A stretch of DNA of 64,000 bases from Sulfurimicrobium sp. (lineage in GTDB: Bacteria > Pseudomonadota > Gammaproteobacteria > Burkholderiales > Sulfuricellaceae): NCBI GenBank assembly GCA_030652035.1, contig JAUSBJ010000039.1, forward strand, positions 24,874-88,873. The letters run 5' to 3'. The notes below the pieces were generated by a model that saw only the letters and a program-made list of their open reading frames with translations, did not search any database and was not told the DNA's origin. Below, one piece after another: positions 39,223 through 48,904 of this stretch. The first letter of the stretch is position 1, and each line of letters opens with the position of its first letter. A program made the translations under genes and the position numbers.

Positions 39223-39898
39223 CCACTGCTCCATGGTTGCCGGTCAGCGGCACGAAAGCCACGGCCAGCATGTTTCGGGTCGTCACTTCCCCTGAACTGC
39301 TTTTTTCCACCAGCAACAAATCCTGGCGCATATACGGCAGCCCCACCGGGATCACCATGCGGCCGCCGGGTTTGAGTTGCTCAACCAGGGGCGGCGGAAT
39401 TTCAGGTGCGGCGGCGGTGACGATGATGCCGTCGAAAGGCGCATGTTCCGGCCAGCCCTGGTAGCCATCGCCCTGCCGCACCGTCACATTGCCAAAACCC
39501 AGGCACGACAGGCGTTCCTGCGCCGCCTGAACCAGCTCGGGCACGATTTCCAGGGAATAGACCTGCTTCACCAGTCTTGAGAGCACCGCGCTCTGGTAGC
39601 CTGAACCGCAGCCGACTTCGAGCACCACATGATGCGATTCAGTCGCCAGCAGGTCGCTCATCAACGCCACGATATAAGGCTGCGAAATGGTCTGCCCATG
39701 GCCGATCGACAACGGGCCGTTGTCATAGGCGCAGTCCTCCAGATCTCGCGGCACGAAAGCATGGCGCGGCACCTGCCGCATCGCCTCCAGGACGCGCGGA
39801 TCAAGCTCGGACTTGCCGATCCAGGCGCGTGCCTCCTCGGCTTCCCAGCGGATGTCGCGCAGCATGCGCTCAATGCCGGGGTGGATTTGAGTGGTCAT
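39215..39898 (-). CDS. pcm: Protein-L-isoaspartate O-methyltransferase
   Basis: Repairs isoaspartyl residues in aged proteins by SAM-dependent methylation. The 227-residue protein has the SAM motif VLEVGCGSGYQSAVL near residue 90 and the PCMT signature GHGQTISQPYIVALM near 68. It is cytosolic and overlaps greB, so the two are coupled. Confidence 0.93.
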   Translation of the reverse strand: MTTQIHPGIERMLRDIRWEAEEARAWIGKSELDPRVLEAMRQVPRHAFVPRDLEDCAYDNGPLSIGHGQTISQPYIVALMSDLLATESHHVVLEVGCGSGYQSAVLSRLVKQVYSLEIVPELVQAAQERLSCLGFGNVTVRQGDGYQGWPEHAPFDGIIVTAAAPEIPPPLVEQLKPGGRMVIPVGLPYMRQDLLLVEKSSSGEVTTRNMLAVAFVPLTGNHGAVDE

Positions 39899-39966
39899 GG
39901 AAAGAACATTCCAGAAAATGGGTATGCGCGTTATTCTATCAGACCCTGATCGTAAGCTTTCCCGCC

Positions 39967-40701
39967 ATGAATCTCATCAACGCCCTTAAAGAAGCATTCC
40001 TGAGCCTGCTCCATCCCCGCATGCTGGCGCTGCTCCTGCTGCCCATGGGTTTTTCCCTGTTGCTGTGGGGCGGTCTGGCCGTCTGGTTCTGGGGCGACTG
40101 GAGCAGCATGCTGGGAAGCTGGCTGTCCACCAGCGCGATTGGCCCTTACGTTGAAGGCGTAACCTGGCTGGCCGGCTCGGCGGTGACTTTCCTGATCCTG
40201 CTGATCCTGATCCCGCTGGCTTATGTCACCGCCCTGCTCATCGTATCGGTCTTCGCTATGCCGATGATGGTACGCCATGTAGCGCAGCGCCGTTTTCCCG
40301 GCCTGCATCTGGAACATGGCGGCAGCAACCTCGGCTCGGCCTGGAACAGCCTTGCGGCACTGGTCATTTATTTGCTGCTGTGGCTTGTCACCTTGCCCCT
40401 GTGGCTCCTGAGCGGGCCGCTGGCACTGGTGTTCCCGGTTCTGCTCAACGCCTATCTCAACCAGCGCCTGTTCCGCTACGATGCGCTGGCAGAACATGCG
40501 AGCAAGGAAGAATTCGCCGCCCTGATGGAGCGTTCAGGAGGAAAACTTTATCTCCTGGGTGGCATGCTGGGGCTGCTCCAGTACGTGCCGCTGCTCAATT
40601 TCCTGGCGCCGATCTATATCGGACTGGCCTTCACCCATTTCTGCCTCAACGACCTGGAAAAACTGCGCATGGAAAGAGCCGGGCTGGCAGTCAGCGAATA
40701 G
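39967..40701 (+). CDS. EI24/CysZ-family membrane protein
   Basis: This 244-residue inner-membrane protein has four or five hydrophobic segments (about 15-45, 70-95, 140-165, 205-230) and belongs to the EI24 domain family. CysZ members take up sulfate, but others are uncharacterised, so the substrate is not assigned. The start at 39967 removes a long unlikely N-terminal extension that would overlap the pcm promoter. It converges directly with the next gene, their stops being adjacent. Confidence 0.75.
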   Translation: MNLINALKEAFLSLLHPRMLALLLLPMGFSLLLWGGLAVWFWGDWSSMLGSWLSTSAIGPYVEGVTWLAGSAVTFLILLILIPLAYVTALLIVSVFAMPMMVRHVAQRRFPGLHLEHGGSNLGSAWNSLAALVIYLLLWLVTLPLWLLSGPLALVFPVLLNAYLNQRLFRYDALAEHASKEEFAALMERSGGKLYLLGGMLGLLQYVPLLNFLAPIYIGLAFTHFCLNDLEKLRMERAGLAVSE

Positions 40702-41346
40702 CTACCGGACACCCATTTCTGCCAGCGTCTCCGCCGCAATCTCGCGCACTTCCGCATTCTCGTCAGCAAGGCAAGTCTTGAGGTAAGGCACGATCCGTTC
40801 TCCGCCGATAAGCGACAGGTAATGACAGGCGTCGGCCCGCGTCAGCGCATCCGCGTGGCGGGTCAGTTCGCCCAGACCGGGAATCATCACCTCGGCGATG
40901 GCATCGCCCTGGAACTCCTCCAGCACCGCACCGATCCCCAGGCGCACCGCCATGCTGGATTCATCGGCCAGCAGCATCACCAGGGCCAGCAAGCGCCGCG
41001 GCTCCCGGCGCGCCATGGCTTCCACCTTGTCACGGCGGCCATGCTTGAGCAGATGCAGAAAATATTCCGGCATGCCGCGCGGTGTGCCGGAAAGCTCGGC
41101 CCAGCGGTGCAGATCGCCGGGCGTCTGCACGCCCTCCAACTCGAAATCACCGACCCGGCACCAGGGTACGCCACGCACCCCAAGCGCTGCCGCCCGCTCC
41201 GGATGCACCGCGATGTTGACTGCTTCCAGCCGCCCGATCGCACCCTCCTTCACCAGGCCAGAAAGGCCCTCCAGTACCGCCGGGCAGTGCGGGCATCCAG
41301 GCGCCAGCAGGAGCAGGGCATCCGGCATTTCACGTTGTTCCGCCAT
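40702..41346 (-). CDS. Thioredoxin-fold plus HEAT-repeat fusion protein
   Basis: This 214-residue protein joins a thioredoxin-like domain (about 1-80, redox motif CPHC at 18-21, cis-proline in RGVPWC) to helical HEAT-like repeats (about 100-210, motifs DADAL, RADACHYLSLIGGERIVPYLKTCLADENAEVR). No signal peptide is seen, so it should be cytosolic. The fusion suggests a redox or docking role on a partner, which is not known. It starts two bases from hda, on the same strand and probably in one transcript. Confidence 0.7.
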   Translation of the reverse strand: MAEQREMPDALLLLAPGCPHCPAVLEGLSGLVKEGAIGRLEAVNIAVHPERAAALGVRGVPWCRVGDFELEGVQTPGDLHRWAELSGTPRGMPEYFLHLLKHGRRDKVEAMARREPRRLLALVMLLADESSMAVRLGIGAVLEEFQGDAIAEVMIPGLGELTRHADALTRADACHYLSLIGGERIVPYLKTCLADENAEVREIAAETLAEMGVR

Positions 41347-41348
41347 GC

Positions 41349-42026
41349 TTATAACTCCATTTCGATTTGCAGCAACTGGCGCAGCAGGGGCACTGTCACC
41401 GGGCGCTGTTGCTCCAGGGTGATGCGATCCAGTGCTTCAAGCACCGCCATCAGCGAGGGCAGGTCGCGCCGCCAGTGGCGCAGCAGGTAATCCAGCACTT
41501 CCTGCGGCAAGGCGAAGCCGCGCGCCCGGGCATGTTCCTGCAGGGCCAGTTCCTTTTCCATATCGTTCAGGCCCTGTACCTGGTAAACCAGCCCCCAGCC
41601 GAGCCGGGTCGCCACGTCGGGGCGCACCTCCAGCTGCGCGGGAGGGCACGGGCCGCTGGCCACGAAGAATCCACCCTCTTCGCGCAAGTCGTTGTAGAGA
41701 TTGAACAAGGCAATCTGTTCCTCGGCATCCAGCCGGGCCACGCCATCCACCGCCACCAGCATCCCCGCCCCCGGACAAACCGGGATGGCCTCGCCCGCCG
41801 TCACCAGCAAGGCGGGCAGACCGGCTTCCCGTGCCGCCGCCACCAGGCCGCGCAAAAGATGCGACTTGCCGCTGCCGGTCTCGCCCCACAGGTAGATGGC
41901 GCGCTCGCGCGCGCTACCCGCCAGAATCTGGAGCAATGCCTGCATCAGCTCGGCATTGCGTCCGACGACAAAATTGTCCAGCGTGGGCTCAAAAGCGGGG
42001 GAAATTTCCAGCAGTAGCTGTTTCAT
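41349..42026 (-). CDS. hda: DnaA regulatory inactivator Hda
   Basis: Hda, with the loaded sliding clamp, promotes hydrolysis of ATP bound to DnaA and so limits re-initiation. The 225-residue AAA+ protein starts MKQLLLEISP, with a clamp-binding-like N-terminal segment, Walker A GETGSGKSHLL near 49 and a Walker B-like VAVDGV near 92. The length fits. It lies in an operon with the 2Fe-2S flavoreductase and the thioredoxin-HEAT gene. Confidence 0.88.
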   Translation of the reverse strand: MKQLLLEISPAFEPTLDNFVVGRNAELMQALLQILAGSARERAIYLWGETGSGKSHLLRGLVAAAREAGLPALLVTAGEAIPVCPGAGMLVAVDGVARLDAEEQIALFNLYNDLREEGGFFVASGPCPPAQLEVRPDVATRLGWGLVYQVQGLNDMEKELALQEHARARGFALPQEVLDYLLRHWRRDLPSLMAVLEALDRITLEQQRPVTVPLLRQLLQIEMEL

Positions 42027-42028
42027 GG

Positions 42029-43045
42029 CTAATAGCGCAGGAATGAATCGATATGCAATTGCGCGTCAGGCAAGCCATGTTCGAGCAGCAAGGCGCGCGT
42101 CTCCGGCACAGCGTGCTCCGGCCCTGTCATGTAAATCCGGCAATGGGACAGATCGGGATGATCCACGACGATGCGCTGAGCCCCCAGCAGTTGCCCGATC
42201 TCCGTATCCGAAAAAGGGCTGCTCCCCGCGCCTTCATCCAGCAGCGGCGTGAAGGAAAAATTGTCCAGGGCATCCAGCCAGGAGCGGCAGAGATTTTCCA
42301 GATAATGATCGCCCGCCCTGGAGGCCACCCAGTACAGATGGATCGGCTGTGCATATTCGAGCGAGATCGCATGCTCGATCAGGCTCTTGATAGGCGCAAA
42401 ACCGGTATCGTAGGCGAGGAAAATGACCTCCTCTTTCGCATCGTCATCAAAGGCAAAATGGCCTGACGGTCCGGTGAGCATCACCGTCTGGTTGGCCTTC
42501 AGAGCGGAAAAGCAATATTCCGCAAAGGGGTCGCCGGGCGCGCGCCGGATATGAAACTGCAGGTTTATCGCATTGCAGGGGCAACTGGCGATGGATTTGT
42601 TGCGTGGCGGCAAGCCGGGAATTTCCAGCGTGGCATGCTGCCCCGCCAGAAAACGCAGGGACTGGCTGCGCGGCGTGCGCAAATGCACCACCATCACATC
42701 CGGATGAAGCTGCTCGATCTTGACCACCCGGGTTTCAATCCGCTGCAGCGGCATATCTTCGGCGCCGCCCGCTTCATGCACTTCGATTTCCAGGTCTTCC
42801 AGCGTGCAGGCGCGGCAGGCCAGAAAATAATTGGCAGCTTTTTCCGCCGCACTGAACTGGTAATCGGGCACACAACCGGGAGCCAGATGACCCGAAACCA
42901 GGCGCGCCTTGCACTCCCCGCAGACACCGCTATTGCAGCTATAGGGAATGGAAATTCCGGCCCGCAGCGCCCCTTCCAGCAGGGTCTCGTGAGGGCCGGT
43001 ATGAAACTCCCGCCCACTGGGCAGAATGCGGATTTTTGCAGTCAT
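42029..43045 (-). CDS. 2Fe-2S ferredoxin-NAD(P)H flavoreductase
   Basis: This 338-residue protein has an N-terminal plant-type 2Fe-2S ferredoxin domain (CNSGVCGEC near 40, C79 completing the ligand set), then an FAD-binding domain and a NAD-binding domain. It resembles CDP-6-deoxy-delta-3,4-glucoseen reductase and oxygenase reductases. It transfers electrons from NAD(P)H via FAD to the iron-sulfur cluster for an unknown acceptor. It ends two bases before hda. The start at 43045 (MTAKIRI) is preferred over 43054. It faces purM across a promoter-sized gap. Confidence 0.8.
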   Translation of the reverse strand: MTAKIRILPSGREFHTGPHETLLEGALRAGISIPYSCNSGVCGECKARLVSGHLAPGCVPDYQFSAAEKAANYFLACRACTLEDLEIEVHEAGGAEDMPLQRIETRVVKIEQLHPDVMVVHLRTPRSQSLRFLAGQHATLEIPGLPPRNKSIASCPCNAINLQFHIRRAPGDPFAEYCFSALKANQTVMLTGPSGHFAFDDDAKEEVIFLAYDTGFAPIKSLIEHAISLEYAQPIHLYWVASRAGDHYLENLCRSWLDALDNFSFTPLLDEGAGSSPFSDTEIGQLLGAQRIVVDHPDLSHCRIYMTGPEHAVPETRALLLEHGLPDAQLHIDSFLRY

Positions 43046-43155
43046 AAGTGGCAAAAGAATAGCATAGATGCCCTAATTTCAGATCACCTCGGGGCAACAG
43101 CAGTGGGGTCATTTGAGGTAAAATGGCACAAATTTTTTGCTGCCATGGATTACAC

Positions 43156-44201
<1,046 letters not shown>

Positions 44202-44205
<4 letters not shown>

Positions 44206-44837
44206 AGCGCGTCGTCATCCTCATCTCCGGGCGCGGCAGCAATATGCAGGCGATCCTGGAAGCAAAATTGCCGGTAGAAATTACAGCGGTCATCAGCAAC
44301 CGGCCAGAAGCCAAAGGTCTGGAAATCGCAGCTCAGCATGGCATCCAGACAGTCGTGGTGGACCACCGCAAGCATCCCAGCCGGGGACAGTTCGATGCCG
44401 CGCTGGCGGAGAAAATCGACAGCTTCCAGCCGGACCTGGTGGTACTGGCCGGTTTCATGCGCATCCTGACCGAAGATTTCGTCAACCGCTATCAAGGCCG
44501 GCTGATCAACATCCACCCCGCCCTGCTGCCCGCCTTTCCCGGCCTCGACACCCATGAGAAGGCCCTGCAGGAAGGTGTCAGGATCCACGGCTGCACCGTG
44601 CACTTCGTCACGCCCACCGTGGACCACGGCCCCATCATTTCCCAGGCCGCCGTGCCGGTGCTGCCCAGCGACACGCCGGACACACTGGCCGCCCGGGTGC
44701 TGGAACAGGAACACCTGATCTATCCCGAAGCCATCCGCTGGTTTGCCGAAGGCCGCCTGCATCTTGAGCAAAACAGGGTAGAAATGAATATTTTACAGGC
44801 ATCCACATATTCACTGAGGTCGCCATGGTCCGCCTGA
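44202..44837 (+). CDS. purN: Phosphoribosylglycinamide formyltransferase
   Basis: Transfers a formyl group from 10-formyl-THF to GAR. The 211-residue protein has ISGRGSNMQ near residue 8, the INIHPALLP segment near 105 and D-x-G-P-I-I near 143 of this family. It starts at GTG within the purM stop (GTGA), so the two are coupled. The C-terminus is somewhat longer than usual and overlaps the next gene by 13 bases. Confidence 0.94.
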
Positions 44838-45547
44838 TCGTTCTTTTACTGGCGCTCGCCAGCTTCGCGGCCCAGGCGGCACCACCACAAAAAATTGAAG
44901 CCACCTATCGCGTGCTGAAAAACGGCAATCAGGTGGGCAAGATCACCGAGCATTTCGAACACGATGGCAAGCGCTACCGCATCGAAAGCACGACATCTGC
45001 GACCGGCATCTATGCGCTCTTCGCCAAGGGCAACATCCGCCTCGTCAGCGAAGGGGAAATCACCCCGAATGGACTGCGTCCGCTGCATTTCGAGCACCAT
45101 CGCGGGTCTGATCCGGCCAAGCTGATCGTTGCCGAGTTTGACTGGGAAAAACGCATTGTCAGCCACAAATATGACGGGAAAGTCGAAACCGCCCCTCTCG
45201 AAGAAGGCGTGCAGGACCGCATCAGCCAAAATTACCAGTTCATGTTTCAGCCACCGCGACGGGTGGCAATCGACATCCACCTGAGCACGGGGCGCAAACT
45301 CAACCTTTACAATTACCGGGTGGTGGGCGAAGAAACCATGGCAACGCTTGTCGGCAGCCTGCCGACTGTGTACCTTTCCAAACAACGCACGCCGGATGAG
45401 GACGGCATCGGCTTGTGGCTGGCAAAAACCCGTCACTTCTTCCCGGTGCGCATCGTATTCGACGAAAAGGATGGAGGTAAACTGGTACAGCAACTGGAAA
45501 GCCTCTCTCCTCCGGCAGACGCCGAGCCCAAACCAGCAAAACGGTGA
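44825..45547 (+). CDS. Periplasmic DUF3108 protein, copy 1
   Basis: This 240-residue protein has a Sec signal peptide cut near residue 18 (ASFAAQAA) and a DUF3108 fold of beta strands, with YRVLKNGNQVGK near 31 and RKLNLYNYRVVGEETM near 158. The family's function is unknown, and it is often found with purine genes in betaproteobacteria. It overlaps purN at its start and the next gene at its end, so all are in one transcript. GAGGT lies before the ATG. Confidence 0.75.
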   Translation: MVRLIVLLLALASFAAQAAPPQKIEATYRVLKNGNQVGKITEHFEHDGKRYRIESTTSATGIYALFAKGNIRLVSEGEITPNGLRPLHFEHHRGSDPAKLIVAEFDWEKRIVSHKYDGKVETAPLEEGVQDRISQNYQFMFQPPRRVAIDIHLSTGRKLNLYNYRVVGEETMATLVGSLPTVYLSKQRTPDEDGIGLWLAKTRHFFPVRIVFDEKDGGKLVQQLESLSPPADAEPKPAKR

Positions 45548-46521
45548 TCCCGACACCGGTCAAACGCTTTTTCTGGGCACTGGCCTTGTCGCTGCTGGTT
45601 CATCTGATTGTCACTTTCGGACCGCGCATCACTCTGCCGGAATATCATCCGGACCCTGTCCTGCAAGCGTCGATCCGTGCCCTGCCGCCGCCAGAGGCAA
45701 AACGACCCAAGCCGCGCCCCAGACCCACACCCGCGCCACGGAAGCCGCCCGAGCCTGTCGCGACCAGCGTCCCGCCCGCACCTGTCGCTGCCGTGGAACC
45801 GGAGCAAACGCCCGCCGTAGCGCAGGCACCCACTGCCCCGCTCCCGGTAAGTGAAGTGATCGAGGAAACCCCCATCACCATGCCGGAACACGCAGAAGTC
45901 CGCTACACCCTCTACAAGGGGCGTGACGGCTTCCCGGTAGGCCGCGCCGAGCATACCTGGAAGCGCGATGGCAAGCGCTACTCCATTACCCAGGTCGCCG
46001 AGGCCAGCGGCATCGTGTCCCTCTTCTACAGCGGCCGCCATGTCCAGATCAGCCAGGGCAGTATCACGGCCAGCGGCATGCAGCCCGAATCCTACTGGGT
46101 GCAGCGCGGCCAGAGCGCGGACAAGACCGATGCCGCCAAATTCGACTGGCAAGGCGGTCAGCTCACTTTCGGCAGCGGTGGTGACACTCGCACCGTGCGC
46201 CTGCCGGAGGGCACCCAGGACCTGCTCAGCTTTCTCTATCAGCTTGCCTTCGCCCCGCCAACGGAAGGCAGCACCCGGCTCCATATCACCACAGGTCGAA
46301 AACTGGGTAGCTATGGTTACCAGTCAAAGGGAGAGGAAACTGTGGAAACGCCCATCGGCCCCATCAAGGCGCTGCACATCACGCAGTTGCGCCAGGAGGG
46401 GGAAGAAAACACGGAAATCTGGCTGGCAACGGAGTATCATTACCTTCCGCTGAAAATCCGTTTCACCGACAAACAAGGCAGCGTGATGGAACAAACCGTC
46501 ACCGCCATCAAAGTTCAATAA
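45544..46521 (+). CDS. TonB-like-anchored DUF3108 protein, copy 2
   Basis: This 325-residue protein has an N-terminal membrane anchor (about 8-28) followed by a proline-rich stretch (about 45-100, with PRPTPAPRKPPEPV), as in TonB-like proteins, and a C-terminal DUF3108 domain from about 120 (YTLYKGRDGFPVGRAEH). It is a paralogue of the upstream gene. GTG at 45544 overlaps its stop (GTGA), a coupling that supports the start. The pair may span the periplasm; the function is unknown. Confidence 0.72.
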   Translation: MIPTPVKRFFWALALSLLVHLIVTFGPRITLPEYHPDPVLQASIRALPPPEAKRPKPRPRPTPAPRKPPEPVATSVPPAPVAAVEPEQTPAVAQAPTAPLPVSEVIEETPITMPEHAEVRYTLYKGRDGFPVGRAEHTWKRDGKRYSITQVAEASGIVSLFYSGRHVQISQGSITASGMQPESYWVQRGQSADKTDAAKFDWQGGQLTFGSGGDTRTVRLPEGTQDLLSFLYQLAFAPPTEGSTRLHITTGRKLGSYGYQSKGEETVETPIGPIKALHITQLRQEGEENTEIWLATEYHYLPLKIRFTDKQGSVMEQTVTAIKVQ

Positions 46522-46523
46522 TC

Positions 46524-47810
46524 ATGTCCACCCCTGCTTCCCGATCGACCACTTCCATCCCTGTTTCCCGCTTCGGCCACCTGGTCCATGCCCTGCAATC
46601 CGTCATGCGCCTGCACGAGCCTGCCGACGCCAACCTGCACAACTATTTCCGTATCCACCGCGAGCTCGGCAGCCAGGATCGCGCCTTCGTGGCCGAGAAT
46701 GTCTATGCCGCACTGCGCCGCAAACGCTTCCTCGAACACCTGATCGGCGCCGACGCCACTCCACGCCAGCTTGCGCTGGCCACCCTGATGAAGCTGCAAG
46801 GCATCAATGCGCGCGAACTGGCGCCGCTGCTGATGGATAGCGAAGAAGAATGGCTGAAACAGCTCAAGGCAAAATCCACCGCCGATCTGCCGCTCGCCGT
46901 GCAGGCCGACTTCCCCGACTGGCTGATGGAAAAGCTCGCCAGCTTCATGTCCGAAGCCGACATCCTGGCCCTGGCACGCGGCATGCAGCAGCCCGCGCCG
47001 CTGGATCTGCGCGTCAACACCCTGCTCGACAAGCGCGACGAGGTGCTGCACACCTTGGTACATAGCGACGGCATTGCGGCGGAAATCACGCCCCATTCCC
47101 CGTTCGGCCTCCGCCTCAAGGACAAACCCTCGCTCAACCGGAACTCCCTCTTCGTCAAGGGCAAGATCGAGGTGCAGGACGAAGGCAGCCAGCTGGTCGG
47201 GCTGCTCCTGGCGCCGCAGCGGCGCGAGATGGTGGTGGATTTCTGCGCCGGCGCGGGCGGCAAGACCCTGCTGCTGGGTGCGCTGATGCAGAATTCTGGC
47301 CGCGTCTATGCCTTCGATGTTTCGGAAAAACGCCTCAACAACCTCAAGCCGCGCCTGAAACGCTCCGGCCTATCCAACCTGCACCCGCAACTCATCAGTA
47401 ACGAGAACGACCTCAAGATCAAACGCCTGGCCGGAAAAATCGACCGCGTGCTGGTGGATGCCCCATGCAGCGGCCTCGGCACCCTGCGCCGCAACCCCGA
47501 CATGAAATGGCGCCAGACGCCGGAAGGCATCGCCGATTTGACCCAGAAGCAGGCGGCCATCCTGCTGGCTGCGTCCCGTCTGCTGAAAAGCGGCGGGCGC
47601 CTGGTGTATGCAACCTGCAGCTTCCTGCCCGAGGAAAACCAGCAGATCGTGGAGGCGTTTCTTGCACAGCATCCCGAATTCAAGCTGCTGGACACCAGCG
47701 AAATCCTGGCCGCCCAGCACGTCGTTCTGGACACCGGGAAATACCTGCAACTCCTGCCCCACGTCCATGGCACGGATGGATTCTTTGCGGCGGTGATGGA
47801 AAGGGTTTAA
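46524..47810 (+). CDS. rsmB: 16S rRNA m5C methyltransferase, RsmB family
   Basis: SAM-dependent RNA cytosine methyltransferase. The 428-residue protein has an N-terminal NusB-like domain (about 15-170), the SAM motif VVDFCAGAGGKT near 237, the conserved catalytic cysteines in DAPCSGLGTLRR near 314 and VYATCSFLPEENQQ near 362. It matches RsmB (Sun/Fmu) or a close relative. It lies two bases after the DUF3108 gene and ends the + strand operon that converges on dsbA. Confidence 0.88.
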   Translation: MSTPASRSTTSIPVSRFGHLVHALQSVMRLHEPADANLHNYFRIHRELGSQDRAFVAENVYAALRRKRFLEHLIGADATPRQLALATLMKLQGINARELAPLLMDSEEEWLKQLKAKSTADLPLAVQADFPDWLMEKLASFMSEADILALARGMQQPAPLDLRVNTLLDKRDEVLHTLVHSDGIAAEITPHSPFGLRLKDKPSLNRNSLFVKGKIEVQDEGSQLVGLLLAPQRREMVVDFCAGAGGKTLLLGALMQNSGRVYAFDVSEKRLNNLKPRLKRSGLSNLHPQLISNENDLKIKRLAGKIDRVLVDAPCSGLGTLRRNPDMKWRQTPEGIADLTQKQAAILLAASRLLKSGGRLVYATCSFLPEENQQIVEAFLAQHPEFKLLDTSEILAAQHVVLDTGKYLQLLPHVHGTDGFFAAVMERV

Positions 47811-47898
47811 GTCCCAGAGCCGCCGGGGGTTCAACCTGCAATCAGTGCCTGTGCCCGTTGCAGGCAGACGATGGCCTTGGGTGCGGCCTGCGTGGCGC

Positions 47899-48603
47899 TT
47901 AATGAACGGGCTGCTCGCGGGCTTTTTTCTTGCGTTCAAGCAAGGCTTTGTTCACCAGGCTATCGGCGATTTGCAGGACTTCCGCGTTGCTCCCGCCGGT
48001 CAGGTTGGCATAGGTGATATAGCGCCCATCCACCACGATGCTGGGCACGCTTTCCACAACCGCCTGCTCGGCCAGCTCGGCGGCATGCAGGGTTTGCTGG
48101 ATGACGGCAGGTGACTTGAAAGCCGCCAGGAAGCGCTGGCGGTCGAGACCCTGGCGCTGCACATAGTCAGCCATTTGCGCCACGCTCTTGAGCGGAATTT
48201 TTTGCTCATGAATGGCCTGGAAGATTCTGCTGTGCCAGGCCTCCACTTCTCCCATGGCTTGCAGGGCGAAGTACAGCTGTTGCTGCGGCACCCATTCTTC
48301 ATTGCGCGCATATGGCACACGCTTGAACAGGATGCGACTGCTGTTGCGCTTGGCCCAGGGCTCGATCAAAGGCTCCATGGCGTTGCAATGCGGACAGTTG
48401 TACCAGAAAAACTCGATCACCTCGATTTTCGTGCCGGCCGAAGTGCTGAGCGGCGCTTTCAGGGTGCGGTAGTCAAAGCCTTCAACGATATCGCTGGCAA
48501 AAGTATTGCCGATAGCACACAACGCCAGCAGCAGCCACAGGCAGCGCCACCGACTGATCCGTTCGCGCACCTGGTGAAAGAAGTGAAAAGGGTTGGTCAT
48601 CAT
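47899..48603 (-). CDS. dsbA: Thiol:disulfide interchange protein DsbA
   Basis: Periplasmic thiol oxidase that forms disulfides in exported proteins. The protein of about 234 residues has a signal peptide (helix ending near AIGNTFAS), the active site FFWYNCPHC, and the DsbA helical insertion. VPSIVVDGRY carries the cis-proline. The start is one of two adjacent ATGs (48603 or 48600). It follows the KTSC gene on the same strand. The many Cys-rich proteins in the nearby island would be natural clients. Confidence 0.88.
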   Translation of the reverse strand: MMTNPFHFFHQVRERISRWRCLWLLLALCAIGNTFASDIVEGFDYRTLKAPLSTSAGTKIEVIEFFWYNCPHCNAMEPLIEPWAKRNSSRILFKRVPYARNEEWVPQQQLYFALQAMGEVEAWHSRIFQAIHEQKIPLKSVAQMADYVQRQGLDRQRFLAAFKSPAVIQQTLHAAELAEQAVVESVPSIVVDGRYITYANLTGGSNAEVLQIADSLVNKALLERKKKAREQPVH

Positions 48604-48628
48604 CGCTTTGTTTACCCCGGAAAGCGTG

Positions 48629-48886
48629 CTAACCGAACAAGTCGTCGAGCGGATTCCGGCCAGCAGGGGCGTGGGTGGAAACGCGCCTGGCGGTGAATTC
48701 TTCCTCGATATTGTCGCGGTAATAACTCCAGGCAGAACCCGAACTTCTGAGCCGCCGCCAAGCCTCCTCACCCACGCCGCTGTATTGCAGCATGGTGCCG
48801 TCGTCGAACTGCACCTGCAACAGCCGAGAGCGCGCATCATAGCCAATGGCGCGGATTTTGCCGGAGTTGATACTTTTCATTTCCAT
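48629..48886 (-). CDS. KTSC-domain small protein
   Basis: This 85-residue protein has the KTSC domain: SINSGKIRAIGYDARSRLLQVQFDDG then YSGVGEEAWRRL. KTSC is common in bacteria and phages and its function is unknown. The gene starts at 48886 just downstream of the left inverted repeat of the transposase element, so the element may have replaced its upstream region. It is 25 bases upstream of dsbA. Confidence 0.7.
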   Translation of the reverse strand: MEMKSINSGKIRAIGYDARSRLLQVQFDDGTMLQYSGVGEEAWRRLRSSGSAWSYYRDNIEEEFTARRVSTHAPAGRNPLDDLFG

Positions 48887-48904
48887 GCTGGCACCATTAA
48901 CAAC

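Noticed and set aside
47811..47898. Possible tRNA or terminator between rsmB and dsbA
   Set aside because: There is a 7-bp stem (47835-47864) but no cloverleaf and no T-run.
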